Below are positions 19,367 to 27,393 of a DNA stretch of 64,000 bases, piece after piece (position 1 is the stretch's first letter; each line of letters starts with the position of its first letter). The notes beneath the pieces are model-generated. The model was not told the DNA's origin. It saw only the letters and a list, made by a program, of their open reading frames with translations, and did not search any database. The position numbers were made by a program, and so were the translations under genes. This stretch comes from Jiangella muralis. Lineage in GTDB: Bacteria; Actinomycetota; Actinomycetes; Jiangellales; Jiangellaceae. The DNA lies in the NCBI RefSeq assembly GCF_001270745.1, contig NZ_LFXL01000010.1:62001-126000 (forward strand). Reading direction: 5' to 3'.

Positions 19367-20695
19367 ATGAAGCACACATCCATCGAGCGCAGCAAAGACC
19401 TGCGGGAGTCACTGGAGCAAGGGTGGCGCCCCTTGGATACGCAGATCCGCTCGTGGTGGGATCTGGACATCGCCTCGGCGGCAGAGGCCGACATCCGCGC
19501 GACGCCACAGGGCAGCGAGCCCCTGCTGTTCCTTCCCTTTCCGTATGTGAGGCCCGGAGGCGCACAGGGTGCCTTTGCGGCGATGTACTGCTGGGACACG
19601 TTCTTCATCAACGAGGCGCTCCTGGCGCACGGGCGGCTGGATCTGGTGAGGAATCACATCCTCAACTACCTTTTCATGATCGAACGTTTCGGCTACATGC
19701 CGAACTCCAATGACCGCGCCACACAAACGCGATCTCAGACCCCTGTCCTGCCCATCAGCATTTGGAAGTACTACCTCGCCACCGGCGACGACGACCTCCT
19801 ACATCGCGCGTACCCGCTCTTGAAACGCGAGTACGAGGATTACTGGAATGCTCCGCACCATCGAACGCCAACCGGGCTCGCCACCAACCGGGACGTCGGC
19901 GACGAGTACCTCACCGCCGAGCTGGCCGCCGAGGCGGAGACTGGCCTCGACTGGACGCCGATCTTCGCCGGCGACGTTCGCCGATGCGTGCCGCTGATCA
20001 CCAACTGCGCGCTGGTGCGCTACGCGCGGTTGATCGCCATGATCGGCGCGCGCCTAGGACGCCGCGGTGAGGCTGCCGATTTCGCCCGCCAAGCCGACAC
20101 TCGTGCATCGCTCATCCGGAAGTACTGCTGGAGCGAAGAGACCGGTTTCTTCCACGAGTACGACTACCAAGCGCAGCGAATGCTGCCGTATGTGTCAGCG
20201 TGCGCCTACTGGGCGCTCTGGGCGGGCGTAGCGACAGAGGACCAGGCGAAACGCTTGGCACGCAACCTTCCTTCGCTGGTCCAGCGCTATGGCCTGGCCA
20301 GCACCGACCAGGAGTACGCCGACGCGCGCCCCGACTCGTCGTATGCACCCGACCCCGAGACCAGCGCCGAGGTTCCCCACCACTCCGGAGGCGGTGGCAA
20401 CCTCCAATGGATGTACCCCGCCGGATGGGCGCCTGAGCAGATCATCGCGGTCGAAGGGCTCGACTCATACGGCTACGGCGATCAAGCAGAGCAGGTCGCC
20501 AGGGCCTTTCTGACCGTGCTCGTCGAGCAGTACCACGAGACGGGCGAGCTGTGGGAGAAGTACAACGTCCTCGACGGTGGCCTCGTCGTACCGAACTCCC
20601 GCTATGGGAACCTGCCGATGCACGGGTGGAGCGCCGCTGCAGCGGTGATTCTCGGGAGGCGCCTGTTCACGACCGGCGCGAACGATCACCCCTAG
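19367..20695 (+). CDS. GH37 trehalase-like glycoside hydrolase
   Basis: 442 residues forming an (alpha/alpha)6 barrel. It keeps trehalase landmarks: RPGG...YCWDTFF near the N-terminus (family PGGRF...YYWDSYF), catalytic acid D195 in ETGLDWTP, QWMYPAGWAP (family QWDYPNGWAP) and likely base E397 in LWEKYN. It is shorter than E. coli trehalases (about 550) and has changes in both signatures, so the true substrate may be another alpha-glucoside such as glucosylglycerate. No signal peptide, hence cytosolic. The ATG at 19367 follows GAGGGG; earlier in-frame starts would place the operator inside the gene. Confidence 0.8.
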   Translation: MKHTSIERSKDLRESLEQGWRPLDTQIRSWWDLDIASAAEADIRATPQGSEPLLFLPFPYVRPGGAQGAFAAMYCWDTFFINEALLAHGRLDLVRNHILNYLFMIERFGYMPNSNDRATQTRSQTPVLPISIWKYYLATGDDDLLHRAYPLLKREYEDYWNAPHHRTPTGLATNRDVGDEYLTAELAAEAETGLDWTPIFAGDVRRCVPLITNCALVRYARLIAMIGARLGRRGEAADFARQADTRASLIRKYCWSEETGFFHEYDYQAQRMLPYVSACAYWALWAGVATEDQAKRLARNLPSLVQRYGLASTDQEYADARPDSSYAPDPETSAEVPHHSGGGGNLQWMYPAGWAPEQIIAVEGLDSYGYGDQAEQVARAFLTVLVEQYHETGELWEKYNVLDGGLVVPNSRYGNLPMHGWSAAAAVILGRRLFTTGANDHP

Positions 20696-20713
20696 TGCCG
20701 CCCCTGTCGCTCG

Positions 20714-21706
20714 TCAGATCGACTGACCGGCCACCGCCTGCGCCCATGGGTGCCTCGCCTTGCCACCCGAAGCCGGCGCTTCCAGTGTGGCGCCGGCCGC
20801 CCGGGTCAGCGCCTCCACCTGGGCTCTCTGCGGGTACATTCGTTCGACCCATGCGCGAGAGGCCAGTCGTGTGTGGTCCATGCTGTCGCTCAGCAGGAGG
20901 GTCACGACCTTCTCCACGATTCCCAGGACGTCCGAATCGACGACGGCATGACTCCCCGGAGCCTCGAACAGCTCGGCGCCGCCCCCCGCCGGGTAGCCCA
21001 CGACCGCGCATCCAGCGGCAAGTGCCTCTGCGACGGGGAGGCCGAAGCCCTCGTCCCGCCCTAGCGCGATGAAGACCGAAGCACGGCCCAGCGCCTCAGC
21101 AGCCTGCTCTTCGCGCATGCCCTGGATCGCTCGTAGGCGGACCTTGGGTACCCGTTCGTCCCCGGCGAGCAGCGCATGCAACAACTCCGCCTCGTACGGC
21201 CGTTTCCGCGGCATCCAGGCCACCATGTCCTCGCGCTCCTTGGAGGGGCGGAACAGATCCGTGTCGACCGCCAACGGGATGTGCATGACTCCGTCGATCG
21301 GGATCACCGACGTCAGCCTTGCTGCGATGTCATAGCTTGCCCTCGACGACACCCACATCAGCGGACGTGGGCTCCAGACCGGGTAATCCGCCCACGACGT
21401 GTTCTCGAAGGTGGTGAAGTGGTTCTGGTTGTAGATGACCTTCCGGCAGCCAGGAGCCGGATCGGCTCCCGCGAACACCAGTGGCTCCGGCACGACCAGC
21501 AGATCAGCTTTATCGAGTTCCATCGTCGACCCGAACACCACCGGCGCAGAACTAGTGAACCACTCCACCTGCGTACCATTCGAATAGTGCCAGATACAGG
21601 CGTCATAGCCAGACTCGATCAGTAGCTCCACGTGACGATAGAGAACACGAATACCGCCCGCTGGAACGATGACGTCCGGCGCAACATAAATGATTCGACC
21701 TGCCAT
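20714..21706 (-). CDS. GT4-family glycosyltransferase
   Basis: 330 residues, GT-B fold. The ATG at 21706 starts MAGRIIYVAPDVIVPAGGIR, the typical acceptor-side opening with GGI. The donor domain includes SVFIALGRDEGFGLPVAEAL, the GT4 E(x7)E motif, and VVGYPAGGGAELFE. It ends 18 bp from the trehalase-like gene, convergent. It is the last sugar gene of this block. The product (glycan, glycolipid or small molecule) is unknown. Confidence 0.85.
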   Translation of the reverse strand: MAGRIIYVAPDVIVPAGGIRVLYRHVELLIESGYDACIWHYSNGTQVEWFTSSAPVVFGSTMELDKADLLVVPEPLVFAGADPAPGCRKVIYNQNHFTTFENTSWADYPVWSPRPLMWVSSRASYDIAARLTSVIPIDGVMHIPLAVDTDLFRPSKEREDMVAWMPRKRPYEAELLHALLAGDERVPKVRLRAIQGMREEQAAEALGRASVFIALGRDEGFGLPVAEALAAGCAVVGYPAGGGAELFEAPGSHAVVDSDVLGIVEKVVTLLLSDSMDHTRLASRAWVERMYPQRAQVEALTRAAGATLEAPASGGKARHPWAQAVAGQSI

Positions 21707-22276
21707 TGCCACCCCATTCGGCCACTTGTAGCTCAAGCCTGAGCCCCGCACGAGGACACAAGTAAATTCAAGAGCGATTCGAGTGGGCGCGAAAGGAGGC
21801 GCGTTACGCCCTCCATCTGGCAGCGGCCGACCGCACCGCGCCTCTGGAGTCCGGCGCAGCAGCCTCAGGCACAGAAGCTCCAGGTCACGCGGACGTCCCG
21901 TCCTTGCGGCCGTACTGAAAGCCTCGCGTCAGGCGGGCCGGCCGCACGGCGTCGTGGCCGCACCGGATCGACGGGGAGCGGCAGATGCGTGGTCGTTCCA
22001 TCCACCGGACATTCGCCAACTCGTCGTCTATTTCGCTGAGCGAATCGGCCTTTCCAAGCCCTTCCAACGCGTCGGCGATAGGCGGGTCGACGGCACGTCA
22101 TCGAGTTGGATTACCGTCCATCCATCGACGACACCAGCAACACGAGCGGAAGGGTTCGCGAAGTGGACAGATCCCGTCGCAAAGTGCACCAACAGCGTGA
22201 CTCATTCCGCCGTACGGTCGGACTGTACGCCGCAAATAACCCCGGCAGCGGCGTGCTCGAAACGAGGTGTCAAAAG
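21707..22276. other. 570-bp gene-free region
   Basis: No convincing gene. Both strands have open frames, but their composition and lack of motifs look like chance. The left end is AT-richer and probably carries the glycosyltransferase promoter. CGTAC/GTACG inverted arms at 22211-22229 sit about 50 bp before the HTH gene. The region marks the change from sugar genes to the HTH/indole block. Confidence 0.5.
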
Positions 22277-23680
22277 GTGAATCGTGAATTTCACGACAAC
22301 ATCGACCTGCCCATCGGACAGATCATCCGCACCGCCCGCCAGCAACTGCACATGAGCCAGTACACGCTAGCGGGCCGTCTGGCAACGATCTCCGGAAAGC
22401 GCACGATGGGTCGCGACAGGGTCGCTCGATGGGAGCGTGGCCGCCAAGTCCCTCGCCGTGAGTGGCGGCAATGGCTGTCCGTTGTCCTCGAGGTACCGTC
22501 CGAGCGGCTGGATGCGGGCGCCATCGCGGCCCGCCAACAGAACCGTCTCGGCCGCGCTGTCAGCACCGCGCGCGGCGGCAGGCCCGAAGCGTCTCGCCGG
22601 CAACAGGGCACTCCAGCTCTCCTGCCAGTATTTCGTTCCCGGATACAGGCCGGGATTCTCGCGGCCACGTTGTTGAACCCCCACCGCGCGTTCAGCCTTA
22701 CCGAGCTCGCCGACCACGCAGGCGGGTCTCTGGCTTCGGTCTCCAAGGAGGCCAAGCTGCTCGAGGACGCCGGATTTCTGGTCACACGGAGCGAAGGTGC
22801 AATCCGCCTGATGCGGGCGGCCACCGACAAGCCCACGCTGGGGCCACTCACCGAGCTCATCCGAGTCACCTACGGCGTGCCTCAGATCATCGGCGAGGAA
22901 TTCAGCCGCGTCGCCCATGTCGCGCGCATTGCGCTGATGGGCACCTGGGCCGAACGGTTCGCCGGAGTGATCGGCCCGGAGCCCGAAGCCATCCATGTGC
23001 GGGTCACCCCGCCTGCGAACGCACAGCCCGATCAGGACGCTCTGTCCGCAGCCACGGCACGGGCACGACGTCGGCTGCACCGCCCGGTACACGTCACGGT
23101 CGCCGCGGCTCCAGATGATCCGCATCCTCGGATTGACGGCACACGGGTGGACATCCCCCATCAACGCAATGGCCGGCCCGTCGTACGCATCACGCCGCTC
23201 GAGGAACCGACCGCGCCCATCGGCACGCCGTGGCGACCCGGCGCCGACGTCGTCACACGTCTGGTCGCCAGTGGCCAGCTCGAGCTGTTCAATGGCCCCA
23301 CAGCGGACAGCCGGCCATACCTCGACGCGGCAAACCACCACCTCGCGTCGGCTCGCGATGTTGCGTCGCAGGCGGCCGGGTCGGCGTTCGTCTTGCTCAG
23401 CCACGCCGCACACATGATCGGCTGCAGCCTTCTCGCGGCGCAGGGCCTGCGACCGGCAGCAGGAAGCAACGGCGACGTCGTCAGCACCTGTGTCGTCGCG
23501 CAGTTCGGAGCACAGTTCGGACACGTCGAGCTACTCCGCCAGCGGCAGCTCACCTTGAACCACCCCGTCGGGCGTGACAACAGGATCATCGCCGACGACG
23601 TCGCCGCCGCTATTCCGGCACTGGAGGCGCTGTTGAAGACCGCGCGGGACCTGTCACTGGAGCTGGATCTGTTCGGTTGA
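22277..23680 (+). CDS. Multidomain HTH - winged helix - degenerate MNT - HEPN-like protein
   Basis: 467 residues. Residues about 12-60 form an Xre-type HTH (ARQQLHMSQYTLAGRL, then VARWERGRQVP). Residues about 115-180 form a winged helix (FSLTELADHAGGSLASVSKE). Then comes a nucleotidyltransferase-like segment, MGTWAERFAGVIGPEPEAI from residue 221, which matches the GSWAARYxGxxGxxPxDxD pattern of wHTH-MNT proteins. The two metal-binding Asp are replaced by A238 and H240, so catalysis is unlikely. The C-terminal 110 residues look like an all-helical HEPN domain, with R423-QLTLN-H429 as a possible Rx5H site. The GTG at 22277 is chosen from conservation and a GAGG 9 nt upstream. Function unknown: a regulator or self-contained toxin-antitoxin-like switch are both possible. 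Domain assignments are by eye. Confidence 0.7.
   Translation: MNREFHDNIDLPIGQIIRTARQQLHMSQYTLAGRLATISGKRTMGRDRVARWERGRQVPRREWRQWLSVVLEVPSERLDAGAIAARQQNRLGRAVSTARGGRPEASRRQQGTPALLPVFRSRIQAGILAATLLNPHRAFSLTELADHAGGSLASVSKEAKLLEDAGFLVTRSEGAIRLMRAATDKPTLGPLTELIRVTYGVPQIIGEEFSRVAHVARIALMGTWAERFAGVIGPEPEAIHVRVTPPANAQPDQDALSAATARARRRLHRPVHVTVAAAPDDPHPRIDGTRVDIPHQRNGRPVVRITPLEEPTAPIGTPWRPGADVVTRLVASGQLELFNGPTADSRPYLDAANHHLASARDVASQAAGSAFVLLSHAAHMIGCSLLAAQGLRPAAGSNGDVVSTCVVAQFGAQFGHVELLRQRQLTLNHPVGRDNRIIADDVAAAIPALEALLKTARDLSLELDLFG
22282..22296. promoter_or_regulatory. 15-bp palindrome at the start of the HTH-MNT-HEPN gene
   Basis: TCGTGAATTTCACGA has perfect 7-bp arms around a single T, 2 bp after the proposed GTG start codon. 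The position suits autoregulation by the encoded HTH protein. Confidence 0.4.
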
Positions 23681-23682
23681 GG

Positions 23683-24351
23683 TCACGTGCGCAGGCGGCC
23701 GAGCTCCTGCTCGAGCGCGTCCGAGTAGGAGTTCGGCTGCGCACGCAGCAGTCCGGTGATAAGCGTGTCCTCGACCCGGCGCGCGACAACGGGCTGATCG
23801 AACAGGCTCCGGTCGCGGTTCAGCTGCCGTGTCAGCGGGCGCAACAGTCCTTGGACGAACGCACGGACGATCGCGCTACCTCGGTCCGTGACCAGGTCGA
23901 AGCGCAATGGCCGAGTCACCGGGCGACCGAGCAGCCTGCTCAGGTGGCTCGTGACCTGCGACTCGCGCAGGACATAGGCGACAACCCCGCAATCGGCCGT
24001 CCATTGCGAACGCACCGACCGTTGGGGTGACAACACCACCGTGTCGCCGGCCCTCGCAGCCGTCTGCTGGTCATCCTGCTGGACCAGACATGCACCCGTG
24101 ACCACGGTCTGGACGAGGTAGCAGCCGAGTTCGTACGGCTCGGTCCGAGCCTCGGCACCGAGTGCCACGTAGCTGACGGCCGCTCGATCGATCAGGCGGC
24201 CGTTGATCGTCACGTCAAGTCCGGGCGTCACCTCGACAACCTCTATCGGGTGCTCCCCCATGTACGTACTGACGGCCGCGCGGAACTCGGCTGGTTCCTT
24301 CGTGCGAAGGACGGGGAACCGATCGAGCGGCAACGTGCCCATGCGGTTCAC
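23683..24351 (-). CDS. AraC-type sensor domain protein lacking the DNA-binding domain
   Basis: 222 residues. It aligns along its length with the sensor half of the neighbouring AraC regulator: RSQWTADC versus TQRWSADC, RPLRFDLV versus MPVRFDLG, LLRAQPNSYSDAL versus LLVAQPSNYSHLL. It stops exactly where the HTH would begin. The GTG at 24351 overlaps the upstream TGA as GTGA; an ATG at 24342 is the alternative start. It ends 2 bp from the convergent HTH-MNT-HEPN gene. It could be a decayed duplicate, or a ligand-binding or dimerisation partner that modulates the full regulator. Confidence 0.75.
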   Translation of the reverse strand: MNRMGTLPLDRFPVLRTKEPAEFRAAVSTYMGEHPIEVVEVTPGLDVTINGRLIDRAAVSYVALGAEARTEPYELGCYLVQTVVTGACLVQQDDQQTAARAGDTVVLSPQRSVRSQWTADCGVVAYVLRESQVTSHLSRLLGRPVTRPLRFDLVTDRGSAIVRAFVQGLLRPLTRQLNRDRSLFDQPVVARRVEDTLITGLLRAQPNSYSDALEQELGRLRT

Positions 24352-25328
24352 CGCGTCAGCGTCTCCGACGGCGATTCCCCGAACCGTCGGCGGTATCTGA
24401 CGGCGAATCGGCCGGAGTGGCCGAAACCCCACCTGGCAGCCACCCGTGCGACGGTGGTCGTATCGCGATCAGCGGCCCGCAACTCCTCACGCGCCCGCCG
24501 CATGCGTACCGACACCAGGTACTCGCGCGGTGTGACTCCCACGTGCTGCTTGAAGGCCACCTGTAGCGCCCGCACACTGACCTGGGCCATCTTGGCGAGG
24601 CTCGCTACCGTGTGCTCCCACTCGGGATGGTTCTCGATCATTTCGCGGACCTGTGAGACGGCACGGTTCGGAATCACCGAATGCTTGGACTCGTGGAGCA
24701 GGTGCGAATAGTTGCTCGGCTGCGCGACGAGGAGCGACGTCATGAGCATGTCCTCGAGCTCCGAGACCACCAGGCGGTTGGTCACCATGCTGCCTTCGGC
24801 GTGATCCAGTTCGTCGACCAGGATGCGGAAGTACGCCGCCCAGGTCCGGCCGAATCCGGTGCTGATGTCCATACCGAGGTCGAACCGGACCGGCATCGGA
24901 AGCGGCACATCGACCAGGTCCCGCAGGTGCGCCTCGAGCGCGGGTCGTTCCAGCCGGAGAATGAGCTGAGCGCAATCCGCCGACCAACGTTGAGTGAGCG
25001 GGATCGTAGGCGACACCACCGACGCCGTCTCCGGCGTCGACAGTAGTTCGTCGCCTCCGCAGTGGACCGTGCTCCTGCCTGTCAACGGCACCTGGACCAC
25101 GAAGAACGAGCCCAGCTCACCGGGTTCGATCAGTACTTCGCCGCCGTAGGCGACGTAGTTCGCTGCGAGGCGATCGATGCGCTTCGTGTGCATGCGGGCG
25201 CGTACCTGCGTGGACCCACCGACCAGATCCAGCCGATGCGGCACGAACACCTGACCCACGAGGTCACGGGCGTCGTCCAGGTCCTCGGTGTAGAACAACT
25301 CGAACAGCTGCAGTGGCGGTGCGCTCAT
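24348..25328 (-). CDS. AraC-family transcriptional regulator
   Basis: 326 residues. The first 210 form an AraC-binding-like sensor domain; the last 100 hold the double HTH, with VASLAKMAQVSVRALQVAFK, GVTPREYLVSVRMRRARE and ARWGFGHSGRFAVRYRRRFG, the canonical AraC signature. It is divergent from the tryptophanase gene. The spacer carries GTCAC direct repeats about two helical turns apart, so it probably controls tryptophanase and itself. The 3' end overlaps the start of the sensor-only paralog. Confidence 0.92.
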   Translation of the reverse strand: MSAPPLQLFELFYTEDLDDARDLVGQVFVPHRLDLVGGSTQVRARMHTKRIDRLAANYVAYGGEVLIEPGELGSFFVVQVPLTGRSTVHCGGDELLSTPETASVVSPTIPLTQRWSADCAQLILRLERPALEAHLRDLVDVPLPMPVRFDLGMDISTGFGRTWAAYFRILVDELDHAEGSMVTNRLVVSELEDMLMTSLLVAQPSNYSHLLHESKHSVIPNRAVSQVREMIENHPEWEHTVASLAKMAQVSVRALQVAFKQHVGVTPREYLVSVRMRRAREELRAADRDTTTVARVAARWGFGHSGRFAVRYRRRFGESPSETLTR

Positions 25329-25405
25329 GGCGGGTCCCTCTACGGATCTTCCCGGCCTTGTGGCGTTCGGCGCTTCCGAAAACAGCCCTAGTCGGGCGAG
25401 ACTCC

Positions 25406-25475
25406 GTCACGATAGCCCCGTTCGGAGCGAGTCGTCACGACTGCAGCGTGTCACAGATGCAGGCCAATTGTCACA
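25406..25475 (+). promoter_or_regulatory. GTCAC repeats, candidate AraC sites before tryptophanase
   Basis: GTCAC occurs at 25406, 25434, 25450 and 25470. The last two are part of TGTCACA at 25449-25455 and 25469-25475, in direct orientation 20 bp apart. AraC-family activators typically bind direct repeats at about this distance. The site lies 95-164 bp before the tryptophanase start. Confidence 0.45.
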
Positions 25476-25569
25476 AGATCGTCGGTGTCCTCGGATTGGC
25501 CCCTACCGGCGACGGCTCACGTCGCACAGACTTGATGACGTCGAGTCGCGCCGCGCGAAGGGACTATCC

Positions 25570-27003
25570 GTGCCCGCGTTCATGGAGCCGTTCCGCATCA
25601 AGGCCGTCGAGCCGATTCCCTTCCCCAGCCTGCCGGAACGTCGTCGCGCGCTGCACGAGGCCGGGTTCAACCTGTTCCGGGTGCCGGCTCGCGCCATCAC
25701 CATCGACTTACTCACCGACTCGGGGACCAGCGCGATGTCAGCCGCACAGTGGGCGGCCCTCATGGTCGGCGACGAGTCGTATGCCGGCGCGCGGTCGTAC
25801 GAGCGGTTCGAGACAGTGGTGCGCGAATTGACCGGCTATCCCGAAGTGATCCCGGCGCACCAGGGCCGTGCGGCGGAGCGCATCCTGCTCGGCCGGTTGT
25901 TGCGGCCGGGCGACGTCTCGGTGGCGAACACCCACTTCGACACGACACGGGCCAGCGTGGAGGCGGCCGGCGCCGAGGCCGTCGACCTCCCGTCCGAGCA
26001 GACCGGCCCAGCGCCGTTCGGCGGCGACATATCCGTTCCCGCGCTGCGCGACCTGCTGTCCGGCCCCGGCGGCTCCCGGGTGCGGTGTGTGGTGCTGACG
26101 GTGACGAACAACGCCGGCGGCGGGCAGCCGGTGTCGCTGGCCAACGTCGCCGCGGTCCGCGAGCTGTGCGACCGGCACGGTGTGACGCTGCTGCTGGACG
26201 CGTCGCGGTTCGCGGAGAACGCATACCTCATCACCGAGCGCGACCCGGCACACGCCGGCCGCGCGCCCCGCGACGTTGCCCGCGAGGTGTTCGCGCTCGC
26301 CGACGGCTGCTGGGCAAGCCTGAAGAAGGACGGCGTGGCGAACATCGGCGGGCTGATCGCGCTGCGCGACGCCGAGCTGGCCCGCCGCTGCCGCGACCAG
26401 CTGATCGCCGTCGAGGGCTTCCCGACGTACGGCGGGCTGGCCGGACGCGACCTGGAGGCGCTGGCCCAGGGCCTGCTCGAGGTGACCGACCCGGACTACC
26501 TGCGGTATCGCGCGCAGACGGCCCGGTGGTTCGGCGAGCAGCTGGCCGAGGCCGGCCTGCCCGTGCTGCAGCCCACCGGCTGCCACGCCGTGTACGTCGA
26601 CGCCGCGGCCCTGTTGCCGCAGGTGCCGCCGCATCGGCTCCCGGCGACGGCGCTGGCCAACGAGCTGTACCTGGCCGGCGCGGTGCGGGTCTCCGAGCTG
26701 GGGACGCTGGTGTTCGGCCGGCCCGCACCGGACGGCGGCAACGACCTTCCGGCGCCACGCGAGCTGGTCCGGTTCGCGCTGCCCCGGCGGGTCTACACCA
26801 GGAGCCACCTCGAGTACGTCGCCGAGAGCGCGGCGACCGTCGTGGCAAAGGTGGCGGAGATCCCGGGCTACCGGATCGTCGAACAGACCGGGCCGCTGCG
26901 GCACTTCACGGCCGTGCTCGCGCCCGGCGAGTCCGCCGGGCCACCCGGGCGGCCCGGGCAGCCCGCTCCAGGTCCGACGAGCCCACGTCCAGAACCTGGC
27001 TGA
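25570..27003 (+). CDS. tnaA: Tryptophanase (beta-eliminating lyase)
   Basis: 477 residues. PLP enzyme that splits L-tryptophan to indole, pyruvate and ammonia. It follows E. coli TnaA along its length: EPFRIKAVEPI, IDLLTDSGTSAMS, Y77 in ARSYERF, HQGRAAE, FDTTRA, Schiff-base lysine K253 in LKKDGVANIGG, and the C-terminal LRHFTA. His445 in that last motif matches the His that separates tryptophanase from tyrosine phenol-lyase. The GTG at 25570 follows AAGGGA. The final 30 residues are a Pro/Gly tail overlapping the antisense HTH gene by 98 bp. Followed on the same strand by a TsrM-like methyltransferase and exporter, suggesting the substrate may be a methylated tryptophan. Confidence 0.9.
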   Translation: MPAFMEPFRIKAVEPIPFPSLPERRRALHEAGFNLFRVPARAITIDLLTDSGTSAMSAAQWAALMVGDESYAGARSYERFETVVRELTGYPEVIPAHQGRAAERILLGRLLRPGDVSVANTHFDTTRASVEAAGAEAVDLPSEQTGPAPFGGDISVPALRDLLSGPGGSRVRCVVLTVTNNAGGGQPVSLANVAAVRELCDRHGVTLLLDASRFAENAYLITERDPAHAGRAPRDVAREVFALADGCWASLKKDGVANIGGLIALRDAELARRCRDQLIAVEGFPTYGGLAGRDLEALAQGLLEVTDPDYLRYRAQTARWFGEQLAEAGLPVLQPTGCHAVYVDAAALLPQVPPHRLPATALANELYLAGAVRVSELGTLVFGRPAPDGGNDLPAPRELVRFALPRRVYTRSHLEYVAESAATVVAKVAEIPGYRIVEQTGPLRHFTAVLAPGESAGPPGRPGQPAPGPTSPRPEPG

Positions 27004-27208
27004 TCCACTGCCGCCAGTACGGACCGGGGATGCGTTTGCCGCGCTCCCAGCGGGCAACCTCGTCGCGGGTGAGCGAGCCGTTGCCGGAGATGCGAACGAG
27101 TTCGTCGGCGACGCCGTACTGGCTGTAGCCGAGCCGGGACCGGGCCTGGCGGATCACGGTGCCGACGGCCTCATCGGGGGACGTCACGCCTGCGGTGCGG
27201 ACGATCAT
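26906..27208 (-). CDS. Small Xre-type HTH regulator
   Basis: 100 residues consisting mainly of one HTH: RSRLGYSQYGVADELV, then RDEVARWERGKRIPGPYWR. It is clearly related to the N-terminus of the 22277-23680 protein, which has TMGRDRVARWERGRQVPRREWR at the same place, but it lacks the winged helix, MNT and HEPN parts. The ATG at 27208 is chosen from the start of similarity. The 3' end overlaps the tryptophanase tail on the other strand by 98 bp. It is divergent from the radical SAM gene, whose promoter region carries inverted and TCGCGAA repeats, so it may control that gene. Confidence 0.75.
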   Translation of the reverse strand: MIVRTAGVTSPDEAVGTVIRQARSRLGYSQYGVADELVRISGNGSLTRDEVARWERGKRIPGPYWRQWISQVLDVGSSDLERAARAARVARRTRRARARP

Positions 27209-27245
27209 CTTCACACATCGAGCCTGATCAATCGTGCACGGGCAC

Positions 27246-27314
27246 GCCAGGACAGAACACGAAGAGTCCTGGCCAGTTCGCGAAAAGCCGCAGGTCAGCG
27301 GCCTGTCTCGCGAA
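27246..27314. promoter_or_regulatory. Inverted and repeated sites between HTH and radical SAM genes
   Basis: GCCAGGAC (27246-27253) and GTCCTGGC (27266-27273) form 8-bp inverted arms. TTCGCGAA at 27277-27284 and TCGCGAA at 27308-27314 form a repeat about three helical turns apart. Together they look like an operator region for the small HTH protein. Confidence 0.4.
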
Positions 27315-27393
27315 CAACGGAAACCGGCCCCCTCCCCAGGGCACCGCCCGGGTGCCACGCTGGACGATCGACTCCATCCCCGGGGAGGCGTAC

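Noticed and set aside
19367-20695. Calling the GH37-like enzyme a confirmed trehalase
   Set aside because: Both family signatures carry substitutions and the protein is short, so the substrate is left open.
22106-22276. N-terminal extension of the multidomain HTH gene
   Set aside because: The 57 extra residues have no motif. The HTH similarity to the small paralog begins after the GTG at 22277.
25327-25569. Longer tryptophanase frame starting near the AraC gene
   Set aside because: It would cover the whole divergent promoter, and similarity to TnaA starts at EPFRIKAVEPI. The GTG at 25570 has a ribosome site.
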